From Phorcus lineatus (lineage: Eukaryota; Mollusca; Gastropoda; Trochida; Trochidae), in NCBI GenBank assembly GCA_921293015.1, contig OV121092.1, positions 8,934,001-8,998,000 of the forward strand: a DNA stretch of 64,000 nt, written 5' to 3'. Each line of letters opens with the position of its first letter. The stretch's first letter is position 1. The position numbers were made by a program, and so were the translations under genes. This document shows, one piece after another, positions 40,616 to 53,000 of the stretch. A model generated the notes under the pieces. That model saw nothing but the letters and a program-made list of their open reading frames with translations, had not been told where the DNA came from and ran no database searches.

Positions 40616-43600
40616 ACAGTATTAACTAAAAAAAACTCCTTGACATTTAACATCAGTTATTTCTTTCTATCATGTTCCCATTAAAGACATGTCACATTTA
40701 CAGTATTATGTTTATGTAAAATATACAATAACCAGATAACCTATGGGAGACTTACTAGTCATAATGACAAACGTATCTTTGATGATCATCAATTAATCGT
40801 ATCATTGTTATGCAAACTGAACAAATGGATAAGCCGTGATGAAAGGCATCAGATTTCAGTACGATTTAATAACCTCCAACACATCTTAAGATGGAGGGGA
40901 TTTTAAGTTGGGATGATACAAATATATTGCATAACCATTTGCCATTCAAACAAACAAACAAATAAACGAGCTTTGAATTCACTTCGCTACAATTCACTTA
41001 TCTTGTTTATGTCATAAGACCCCTGATATTCAATTAGATTTATATTGACATATTTTCGAAGTTTTGTCGAAAACCTTGTGGAATAAGCAAGTTACCAAAC
41101 CAATTTAATTGACGCAAACTGAGATGTCTTCTCGACATCAAATTAAACTGAGGCTTGAATTTTAATCACTTTTTCTCACCTTACATTTCAAGCAAAACTG
41201 TTTTAAATTCAACAAAATATTCTGAATAAGAATGTTTTATTTTCACAACATTAGGTTCCGTATCAAAAGGTATTGCTTTATTAAATTAACTTTCCCAGTC
41301 TTAAAATACAAAAAAATATTTGAGTAAGAACCTACTTTTATATACGAAATTTCGTATTTAAAAATGTGTTAAGATAGTAATGAAGTCATATCAGAGCTTA
41401 TCATTTCAATTGAGGAATAGATCAAAATTGCTTCTGATGAATGTAGTTGTTTCGATACAATGTAACGTTGAAATAAATCTACTGGTCATCATAGGACTTC
41501 ACCTTCACGAACCCTCATTACGATAAGATTGAAAACGTTTGATGAGATAAAAGAATATTTTGACAAGCAACTTGCAATGTTAAAGTTAACGATACGTTTC
41601 AGGATACAGAGATACATATATCGTAGCATTAAGTATCACGATTAAAAGTTTAAAAGTTCTCTGAAAGCCTTTGGGATTGAAACACCATATTCATACGTTC
41701 TATCTAAATGAAAACCAGTTTTGAGACCTCACAAACATTAGAGACCCTTTTTCACCATTTTGCTTTCTATATGTAAGCTGAATTTTACTGTATTTGAAAA
41801 GGACGGTTACAGTACTTTTCAATCACAAATCGCTTTATTGATTGACATAAACATCACTTCACTTATTGTATATCACATTGAAAAACTACCAAAAAAATGT
41901 TTATCTAAATATGAGTACTGCATATGAAACCGGATTGAGATTCAAACCATTTCTTGTTTTTTTATCTTTTAGTCTCTTGAACTATATAAGAGTTTTGTGT
42001 TGATATATAAATAAACATTTGGTTTGATTTTGACAGTTACATTACAAGGGTAAATTGCGACTACTGGCTTTCTACTGCTTCTTCTACTACTACCACTACT
42101 ACTACTACTACTACCACTGCTACTACTACTACTACTACTACTTCTACTACTACTACTACTATTACTACTACTTCTACTACTACTACTACTATTACTTCTA
42201 CTACTACTACTGCAAATCCTTCCTAACATTAAGTTAGTTGTGACGTGAATTACCAATGATCGTTTCTTTTTGTTGTACTTCAACATAAATCTCTTGGTCA
42301 GAAATTAATTTATACTCTATATAATTGTATAAGTCTTAACGTACGGGAAAATAATTTTTTATGAAAAACAAATGTTTAGGTGTTACAATGACTGAACATG
42401 TCTTTAATACTTTTATGGGAACTTTAAACGAGAAAACATTTTGTTTGGATAATGAGATTACTTTTTCATCATAAGAAATAATCATTCTCCTTTTCACAGG
42501 TAGTAAAATATGAACTGTACAAGGGAAAATCTCCCAGAAGTATACCAAATAAATAGGAAATAACCATAAAATCCTCGTTTGAATTTGTCAAATTTCTCGG
42601 TTGTTCTTTTGAAATCACTCTCACTGAGACTAAGGGTCTCGCTGACTCTAAGATTTGTAAATGATTGCACAGTTCAGTTGAGACAATACGTTTTCATCAG
42701 TGAAACGGTGCAGAATGGTGCTTTACACAAATATAACACTTGGTTCGAAGCTCGTTCGTTTATCGGTGGTAAGGCAAATGGCTATTCATGTCATATATAT
42801 CGAATTTTCATAATTTTACAACTGGAAAATCTCTGGGTTGATGAACAGACAAAACAAAATTGCTACCATGCTAGAAATTATTTTGATTTCTTTCATATAA
42901 ATGTACCAAGATATAATTATCCTGAGTTCGATTTAAATTTGTGCGGATATTATAATATATCCATACAGCAGCTATTGTTATTAATACTGTAACGTCATGA
43001 TGGTTCTATGACAATCAACAACATAAGGCTACCACATTGTGTTTGTTTAGTTATACGTCATGTGCATTTGCACTTAAAGAAACCTTTCAAATGGTCCACA
43101 AACCGTTTCCTGTTGTGACCAACCTTTCAAAACTTCTGTGTATAAACTACAGTAATAATACGATACATAATGATGTTGATAATTAGTCAACAGATAGATG
43201 ACTCCTTTTGGAAGACTATATTGTTTTCAATGTAACAGGCTATATCACTTTCTATAAACATCTTTAAAAGATGTCTTTCAATATGGCTGATACGTATATT
43301 CAGTTTACATAGACATATTATGATTCATTGACGAGCATTGGAGCATGATACTCTTTGCCAGTACGTTTACTAATTTTCCCATAGGTTATCTAGTTATTGT
43401 ATATTTTAGAATAACACTAGTGCTGTAAATGCGACATACCTATCATGTGAACTGTAATGCGACATGATAGAAGGAAGTGGCTGTTTCTGATCTTGAATTG
43501 ACATAGAGTCAAGGAGACACTTACCTGCGGTGTTATCAAATAAAGGCCTAATTGAACTGTTGTGGTTTCTGTTTTCGGGTGATACTGACAACCTTTTTAA

Positions 43601-43789
43601 TTCAGTAATTTATATTTATGAATGCAAGATGTATATTTTTGGTTATTTTCTATAGTTGAATTGAGTATTTTGAATTTACTGTAATGAAAATATTATGCTT
43701 GATTTCTATTGGAACTTATACATTAGTATTTCCATATTTTGTACTTGCATATGATTTAAATTGTATTTGTATATATATTCATCATACTG
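40616..43789. other. Spacer between genes A and B
   Basis: No gene recognised. It contains an inverted copy of the 38.0-38.4 kb repeat (41070-41350) and a CTA microsatellite. Confidence 0.5.
42078..42218. repeat. (CTA)n microsatellite
   Basis: About 45 CTA-type triplets with CCA, CTT and ATT variants. Ser-rich and Tyr-rich frames on the two strands are artefacts of this repeat. Confidence 0.95.
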
Positions 43790-44864
43790 GAGATTCAGAA
43801 CCATTCACATGGTTTAATCTTTTAAAGAGAATAAGCTGATCTTGTATGTTTATCAACTGTATGAACTTGCAAAATAAAACTTACAGATGCTTATATAATG
43901 TTATAAATGGCATATTACATATTAAAGGGAACATTGTCCAAGATTCAAATAATGCCAATGCCGAAGCACTTTAATCACTCTCGTTTCTTAGCAATAATGT
44001 TCGCATTGCGAAAACAATCTGATATTTTTTTAGGTTATGTTACAGTTTCTTCATATATCAGAACAACCAATGACAGCTGCTCTATGAGTAATTGAGGAAT
44101 CCCCTTTTAAGGTGTTAACAAACTAAAGGAAGGATTTTTGGATTGTTCTTAGCAATTTTATTTACTGTTGTATCTTAAACTGATGTTTTCAAGTAAATTT
44201 TCTAAGTAAATTAGAGCATCGAGCAATTTTGAATCTGATTAGATAGTTCTTTTCTACTAAACATCACTCTAAATTACCTTGTTGAAATTTTCAACTTTTC
44301 TTTTAGTTCGTTCATATGTTTTGATGAAAAACTAAAATACGACATACAATTAATCTCACCATTGTAACAGATATGCATATCTAAAAATAAACAAGCTAAC
44401 ATTTTCCTGTCTGAATCTCCAGAATAGTTTATAGTAGTAGTTTAATCTTAGATCGTCACAGACTTAAAAGGATTCAAGAATGGGCATTGGCTTTTTCGCG
44501 AATTATCAAAAATGTGTCAGAGTTTCTACACATTTAAATGTATTGGTTTTGCTAAAAATTTCGATTTTTTCAAACATTCGTCATTGCTTGCACTCACACT
44601 GTATGTTAACTCTTATTCTAATACTGAATTAAGTGGAACATATCAAATCTTCATCCTTTCTTAGACAACTTTACCTCAAATATATGCGAGTATATTAGCA
44701 TGGTTTCGTGAAGAAATTATTTTTTCATTTAATCAGATTTATGAATGAGTATACTCAGAGACTTTATTATTTCTTACCTAATCGTTATGCATGTTCTTAT
44801 AGACATATTCAACAATGTAAAAAGCATGGTAATGCCTGTGACAATTAAATCCTAAATGAAACTT

Positions 44865-45862
44865 GTAATAGATACATGATGACACAAAGGGTGTATACGA
44901 AATATCAGCGAGCAAGCTGATATTTCGTATACACCCACTTGTGTCAATCATGTATCTGTTTTATCCAAGGGTAACCTTTTGCTCGATAGGACCATTCACC
45001 TGACATATCGACTTATTGAATCAGTCAGAAGAAGTAGCCCAAAGAATGCTGACCCTTAATGTCCTTCCTGGCGCCAAATTTGAACTGATAAATAATTGCG
45101 ATCGTTAGGATAACCTGATCGACTTTCAACAGCCTTTCATTTTCCCTTACCCAAACAGGTATGTATCTTAGTATTACTAGATTCATATATTTCTAACCTG
45201 TCTTTTACCGTTTTGTTGTTCATAGAGTGAGTTAGGTGTTATTCAACGCGCCTGAGCAGTCCGCCATTCGCTGCGTATTTAATAGAGATATCATAATTTC
45301 ATAACCAGTGTCATTGTTTACATTAAGTGAAATTTTGTTTGCCGTTTTGTCATCAGTGGTCTTTTCCTCTTTTATGTATCAAAGGGTAAAGTTAGATGGA
45401 CGAAGATTGTGAATTACTTGAATACTCAGATTTCTTTCACAAATCAATTGGTAGTTTTCCGGGACGCAAATAAATTCTTTTTATCAGTGATGACTTAAAC
45501 CTGGTTCTTGCGTTTCGCGATTAGCTCGATATTTATTGTTTCAAATAAATGAGTAAAAGAGAACTGTGTCTGGTAATGTTTTTGTTTTGATGCCTGCCGT
45601 CACCGACTTCCTTTCCTTTGATCTCTGGCTACATTCCTAAATGTGCAACAATGTTGAAATGGATCTAGGTCGTCGGCCAGATGTTGCTAGCTCCGCCCTA
45701 TAACTGCCCTTTTCCCTCACGATTGCCGAATCAGAACGTAGGGAATAAGTGTTGGCGATAAAGTCATGACGTTATAATTATAGGTTTAGTTTTATTGATA
45801 CATGATTTATCATTGCGGAAAGATCAAAAGAAAATAAGCCACCCATTGGATAATGTGTCATG
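44865..45862. mobile_element. About 1-kb insertion specific to the B flank, with hairpin end
   Basis: Flanking bases match 1180-1215 in the A flank, where this block is absent. It starts with an inverted repeat at 44870-44957 (arms AGATACATGATGACAC with GGGTGTATACGAAATATCAGC, and their inverse). It is more GC-rich than its surroundings and has no coding frame. The exact ends and target duplication are unclear. Confidence 0.5.
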
Positions 45863-46859
45863 TTACACTTTTATTACTACAAATGAAATAATCATATATC
45901 ATAAATAACAATGACTTGTGACTAGAACACTGAATATATTAATGTGTAATGGAAAATCATAATTACATATTTATGTATTACAAAATACAAGAAGTAACAT
46001 AGCCAAAGTTAAAGTTTTCATAAAAATAATAAAAAATAACTCAAGATCTGACTGGCTGACAGAACTATTTTTCATTTATTCGTACAGTGAGTCTAGCATA
46101 CACGTGTCAAAGAGACACAATACAAACATTTTTTTCATTTCGTATAGAAAAACTTGAAATGTAAAATGTTTACAGCTGTATATGTGGTTTGTTTTACTAT
46201 TCAGATCATTTACGATTGTCTCGCCTATTTAGGAGATACATCCATTTAGTTTTTATTTAGGATTGTTTGTAGTGCATTTTCTACCACTAAATTTAAGTGC
46301 ATTGTTTTACTCCTAAATCTAATTTCAAACAGAACATGACTAATTATAAAAATAATGAGTAAATAATTTGCTCTGCCCAAAAGCAATGTGATCTGGTCAA
46401 ACCAGTTTAGACCGGTTCCACTTGCTTGCAAAACTACTACAGTTAAAATTTTAAAGAACACACCTCAAATTGGCATATAGATTACTTTGAAAATTTAGCC
46501 AGACTCAGAAAGGACTCGAATTGGATTAGAGGTTTCGGGAGAAAATGACAGTACATATACATACTTGGAAACAGTTGTACTAACTTCATCTAAATTATGG
46601 TTAGCAATTGTGATAGCAATCGAATGTAAGGATTAATGAACCAAAATGAAGACTTCAGAGCATGACAATAATATAATTTCCAACCTTTCTCAACTATTTA
46701 CATACATATTTCTTTTGGACCTTTGAAGAAACCATGGCCAAAGTTGTGAAAGTAGTGAAATTTTACGAAAGAACTTGATTTTATAATCAAATCTATGTTC
46801 AGATTTTGCAATAACAAATATTGTTGCAAAGAACACTTCAGCCAAAAGTATACTATATT

Positions 46860-46865
46860 TTTATT
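46860..46865 (-). terminator. Candidate poly(A) signal of gene B
   Basis: AATAAA on the minus strand, 31 bases after the TGA stop. The corresponding short segment is missing after the gene A stop. Confidence 0.5.
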
Positions 46866-46896
46866 ATACTGTTTATGATACACTTCATCTTCTTGT

Positions 46897-47046
46897 TCAC
46901 GGTTGTACGGTACATTCAGGTACAAGACAAAAGTCCCATTCCTGGTTAGGATCCGTTGTATAACACCAAGGCGGCTTGTTATCATTAGGATTTCGACATG
47001 CATTACCAAGCTCAGACAGCGTGTTGGCGCCAGGGATGTTGGAGAT
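46897..47046 (-). CDS. Gene B exon 7: second half of kringle 2 and stop
   Basis: Acceptor ATCTTCAG, 49 codons, TGA. NACRNPND, PPWCYTTDPNQEW and LVPEC complete the kringle. The region around the would-be lysine-binding acidic pair differs strongly from gene A (PND versus PKGD). Confidence 0.88.
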   Translation of the reverse strand: MSNIPGANTLSELGNACRNPNDNKPPWCYTTDPNQEWDFCLVPECTVQP

Positions 47047-50000
47047 CTGAAGATACCAGATTTATATTATTCAGTTAACCAATCAAACCTTAAGAGAACA
47101 ACATCATTGTGAGGAAGCAATAATGTCTGCCCTCATCTACTCAGTTATCTGCCCTTATCTAACATTAGTGTACTAACTCAGTATTCGAACATGGATACAG
47201 ATTGATCTCATCATGAGTTAATTACACATATTACATCATCTCCTTGTCCTTCTTCCAGTCTGAGGGGAAAAAGTCACCCGTCCTGCATCAGTAAGTTACC
47301 AGAGCGTTCGATATTTGACTTACTGCTGCACCACATACTTGTACTATGTAGGTTAGGTACTTAACAACAACCCTAAATATCAATTTTATAGTTAAGGTTA
47401 CGTGTTTTATCGTGTGAGGTAACTGTTTAAATTATTGATTCTTGGTGTTTTAAGTAAAAACCTACAAACAATCCAGCAGCCAGAAGTATACTATATTTTT
47501 TATGATAGTGTTTTAAAGCCGGGTGTAGGTATCGAATGTAAACTGGCTAATGATAAGCAGCTATTAAGGGTGATACAATCACGAGAGATGTTGCTGTTTT
47601 GTCTCACAGTTTGTTTTTTACCAATTTGAGCAAGGTAAGATATGGATAGAGTCAAGCTCGATACGTTTTGACCTTGCCGTGGGAAGATGCAGCTAGCATT
47701 GATATTGGGGTCTCGCACAACGCACAAACGCACAAACCACCACCCCACGATAGGAATTGAGTCGATCGGTGGTCGATACAAGAATATATTGAATGGAGAT
47801 TGTCTGATTTTATGGTTTGAAGGAAGCACATTTACCCGGTTTACTCTGATAATTTTTAATTTCATTTGGTCTGTAATTTAACACATACCAAGCCCACGTT
47901 GTCTTAATCTGACCAAACACTTGACACAAGTGCCCGAGAGACCATAGCGTTAGCCCAGATCGTGATTTAAATTAACAGTATAGATGCAGACCTTGGTAAG
48001 CGAGACTCTATTGAAAGTGATGTTGCATCAGTTAAAGAGAATATTTGAATACTTGAGCAGAAAAGGTACAGAAGATGGACACTATGAAAACACAAGTAAA
48101 TGAAATTGAATAAAGTGTTGACATTGTAGGTAACAGCTTTGACCAATGGGTAATCGGAATCAGAAATCGAAAAGGAAATAAACACATTAAAAGCTCTTGT
48201 CACTCGTCAGAACATGTGCATCTTTCACTTACATATACAAGTACATATCATTGGGGGAGTCCCTGATTGATCAGTGCGGTAAGTCATATATTCTTAAATT
48301 TTACATCATTCCTGAGAAGGACGAGTATTGTTCTATGGCAGAAAGTGAAAAAAATCCTCAGGCAATTTGTTGAAAATATTTCAAAGAATGAAAAGTGTGA
48401 CATAATGTTTCAAGTGTGTGCACAGGATCTGCAAACATAGCCAGAGCTACAGGGGAGATAAACCCTTACTGTTAATTCATTTACACCCCTAGTTGGATGC
48501 TACTGAAAAACTACTGAAAAACATTTCTAACAGATTTATGGAACAAATTCCAGAGGAAGTAGCACTGTATAGGTGAGGTGTATTAATGCCCCTACTCAGA
48601 AAAGCGACAGAAAAGTCAACACTGGATAGTACATTGACAGAGTCCTGCAGAAGGATATAACTCCTTCCTCTACAGAGTGAGCAGCTCCCAGTGACTCCTA
48701 CACCAATGGGTCACCCTGCATAGAATCAGGTAGCTGGACACGAGCCAATAGGCGTCAACAGCCCTGCATCTGATCCAATAGAAGTACATATACTCAAAGA
48801 AAATAGGGATACAAAATGTAAAAGTGAACCCATATGCTTAAAACAGACCAAGTGGAATCGAAATTAAACATGTAAACCATTATTTAAATTTTAGTGTAAA
48901 AACTAAACAGAGTACAATGGGTAAATGTTTTACATATGACGTAATATTTAAACAAAGTTAAGGGAAAATATGTATGGTTGACAAACCTAGACCGAGTTGT
49001 GGACAGCCGTCAAGATTACCTGGAGTTTAATATTTGTTAAACTTTCGTTAAGCATTCTTTATAGGCCTGAATGTCTTGCCTGCATTTATCTTTAAACCAT
49101 GGTTTAACAATACAGGCATTATAGAGATGGCGTGAGTTGGGGTCTAATGCAGCTTTCAAAAGTATTTCTCTCACATTACGGCTGCTAGAAAGCCCTCAGT
49201 ACTATTGAACAAGATCGTCAGGATCTTGATGTGTAAGTTTCTCTGAAAGTGAAATATGAATTTAACATCATGTAAGAGTTTTAAATAAGTTTAACTGGGA
49301 TTTGAATGTGAATCATTCTTTGACAACCTTTGATATTATCTGAATGTTTTAAAACAACGACAATCCAACTGCCATAATCACTAAAAATGTGGGAAGCTTT
49401 CACCCCCAGGATTCTCTGAAGGTTCCTTTTGGCGCAATTGCGAGTGGCGTTTGGACCTGAATGGACAAGGGAATTGTTCATGACCACGTCCACATCCAAG
49501 ACGAGGTCCTGGAACCTTTATGCTACACTAAAAAGGTCCTTGTCAGTTTTCGAGACCCTGTCAAAAGATTTCTTGGTACGCTTCGATTGAGAAGATGTTG
49601 ATGTTGATGTTGCTATTGCACCATATGAAGCTTGCTCATTTGCAGAGAACTGTTTCCTGATTTGTTTTCTGATTTGACTTAAATTATTTTACTTTCTTCA
49701 ATGAAATTAGGGCATTGTTTAGAGGATATAATGTGATGAGCTACCGTGTAACCCCTTGCCACATTTCTGACAAACCTACCAGCCACGGCAAGAGAAGGAA
49801 CTGGGTTTTAAATGTGTAATTCTATCTTGGTGAGAAGATACCCATACCTCACTCCTTTGAATTTGAGCTGTGTTACAAGCTCGTCCATGGACATGTCAGA
49901 GTGCCATATCCTGGTAACGGATAATGCCATTGCAGGTATTCAGAGAGTGATGAGGGGTTAGATTAACGAACACTCTAGCAAAGTAACCAATCAAAAACTG

Positions 50001-53000
50001 GCTTCTGATAAAGTATCATGACTAATCTTTCTGACAACTGAAACAATTCACTTGGAGATTATTTTTTTTATTGCATCGAATAACCCCAGTATCTCATTGC
50101 TCCTAGACTTTTTAAACCTTGAAGAACAGTTCTTAATTGTTTTGATTTTTTAAAAATCTTACAATACTGTAAAATCATTTATTTTCGCGGGATGTTATTT
50201 TAGCTCAAACATAAAAAATGACTGATTCGCTGGGTTTCATTTTTACGCATTTTGACTAAGCAAAAGCAAACAAATTTTGAGCAAAACTACATGCACCGTG
50301 CAGAAAAGATTACAGTGATACTAGTAGTAATTACCTGTCGGTTTACATGTAATTGCAATCAAAACATCAGGACTCGCATATTTGCGGAAATGGTTAAATC
50401 CTTTGGAAATACAAGTAGGTTGAGGAGTTTATTGTTACAAGACTGGCATAAAATGGTTGCATGTACATTTTACCACATGCTCCGAATTCTATATACAGGA
50501 TGGCATTATGTGTTTAGAAAAGGCACCTAAACCCCTAACCCAGTCTAAATTACTCATTCTGAAACACATTGGAGCAACGAGGAACCCATGTTACGTTTTG
50601 TTGACAAAGTCATTGACCCTTAAGTGACCTCGACACGTGACAAGCTTGGCCTACCAAATGACCAGAAAGCTCTGTGCATTTTTATGTCTACAAAGCCGAT
50701 CGAACCGAGAGCGAAAATTAACGTGCATATGGCGTACAAACTTGTGACAGCTCTGATTGGTGACTCGTCATTAATGAACGAACCAAACATTCCTGTGAGT
50801 AATAAAATGTGTCAGCCAATTTTGTTTCCTGTTATTGTTTTTCTTCACGTTCATAACCATAATATTTCACGATGTTTTATTATTCATGCATAACGTGGCT
50901 TTGGGTTTGTACTAAAAGCGCGAAAATTAAACCCCCGTGAAACATAACGATTATACAGTATCTGTGTATCATATTTAAGGTGAATGAAGAAGGTAAGTTA
51001 CTGTACACTGTGATCATGCCTATGAGGCGTCTGGGAGTCCCATCTCTGGCAGGTTCTTCCTGTTCTTGTAGTTGAGATGTTGCCAAAGTACAATACTGCC
51101 TTCCACTGGTCGCGGTCATAGTGGAAGCATGACTCTGCTGAATACAACGTTATCAAAAAAGCATTAAATTTTAATAAATCAGAAGACCCGACTGAAACTA
51201 TGTAATTGCATTATTCCAAATGTTGAGAACAGAAGATGAAAAAAGTTTCAAAATATGTTCAGTCTATTATGTTTTATGTGAATCTCTTTAAAAGAAATAC
51301 TTCATAAGTTAATGAGTTAAGAAATTAAGAAGTAAGAAATACTTCCTTTTTTAAACAAAGATATGATTTTAAAGCTGTTTTTTATGAATACAAAGGTATA
51401 CAAGTCTATTTGTTCAACTAAAGCATACACAGGGGATAGTAATTGTATAATTTTAATATTTAAATTTTCCTGTTTAAGCGATGGTAGTGACGCTGTGTAA
51501 TAAATCTGGATTTGATTTCACAAGTACTCACAGGCACACAGCAGATACGGCCACTCCCAGACACCAGTCTCCATGTCACAGATGGACACGTTCCTACCAC
51601 CCATGTACTGGAGATCTTTGTGACACCTGTGGGTCACGTACACTTTCTGACCAATCAGTTCTGTCCTGACAGGAGACGCATAATGTATGATTGGAGGACG
51701 GGCACATCTTCTTTCTTTAAGGCAAACGAATAGGAGCATCATTCATGTTTGTTTAAACGTATATTTCATTATAATATGAACAGACTAACAAAAAGTGAAA
51801 TTCGTCTTGGATAATGTCATAATTACATTTTGTACACTTCAATAAATCAGTATTTACATGAGTATCGTATGGAAAATGCTGTAAATTAAGTTAACGGCTC
51901 GAACATCTAAATTTTCACAGAGTAAGTCTCTATCTGAATTTAGTTCGGAAATGTAAAGTTCTGGTTCCGGAACACTCTTGTAAGAGCAATAGTCATGCAA
52001 ATATGATGATGAACATAATTTACGACACTTCATCGTCCTTATGAAAACATATATCATTTCCTTTAACTTTGGATCATACCAAAGTAACAATTCTTTTAAC
52101 TGGATATATCCCTCTTCTTTGTTGATATATAAGTTTAATTGCATTTAATGGAAGTAATATATTAAAAAGTCATTATTTAGTGTTGAGTTTTGTGTATTAG
52201 TGATATGGAACATTTAGAATCTATTGGCACAACGTACAACTTACATACCAGGTTTACACTCTGTAACATTACAAAAAGCCCAGCGCACCTTCGGATCCAT
52301 GGTGTAACACCAGGGCTTGGTCGTACGATCCATGTCTCGGCACTTGTTTCCAGAATCCTCCACAGATCCACATCCAGAACATGCGCCGTGTAACCTGTTT
52401 TTTAACCGTTGTGAATGTGGTTTGTCCTCTTTCCAGGCTTGACACTCCCGCCCCTCCTTGTCCTGGTGTGTGTCTCCACCATACAAAATTGAGTTACTTC
52501 CAGAACTATCAGCGAAAACCGTGAAACAACTTGTTGCTGCAAAGTATTTTAAAGCTATTATAACAAACATACAGTGGAAATCAATAAATACCAGATGTGA
52601 TCAATACCTTCTAGCTATTTTGAAGGTGCATTAAATTGAGAGGGAACTTACAGTGAAGAAAATTACAGGAAATCAAAAGGAATAACCTGCAAAGTTAAGA
52701 TTTTGTAAGTGGTTTGTTTTACCACTACCTTCATATAAGATTGTCTTACTTAATAGATGATCCATAAACACTTCAGGAACTGCTGGGACTACATTTGACT
52801 GTTTGAATGAAGACCACGACATAATCGTCATTCCTTTCATATGAATACAAAGACCTTCACAAAGGTAATTTCCAAAAGTACAGTAAGTATATTTCAAGAA
52901 GTCTTTGGTAAGAAGAAGAAAGACCAACTCAAAGCTCGGAATTACGGTTTTTCTGTCTCCCTTTAATTATTGTGATATATTCCTTGATAAAGCTTGGAAT

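Larger units (their letters stand above)
43790..46896. other. 3' flank of gene B, duplicate of 1-3416
   Basis: Matches the window start from GGAGATTCAGAACC onwards and marks the left side of the second duplication unit. It is interrupted by a B-specific insertion at about 44865-45862. Confidence 0.65.

Noticed and set aside
41969..42286. Ser-rich and Tyr-rich frames
   Set aside because: Products of the CTA triplet microsatellite.
42579..42992. 137-codon frame between the genes
   Set aside because: Non-ATG start, no recognisable motif, no splice context; likely chance.
50252..50893. Two plus-strand frames near gene B exon 6
   Set aside because: They lie wholly inside the CTGTA-ended MITE and show no transposase motif.
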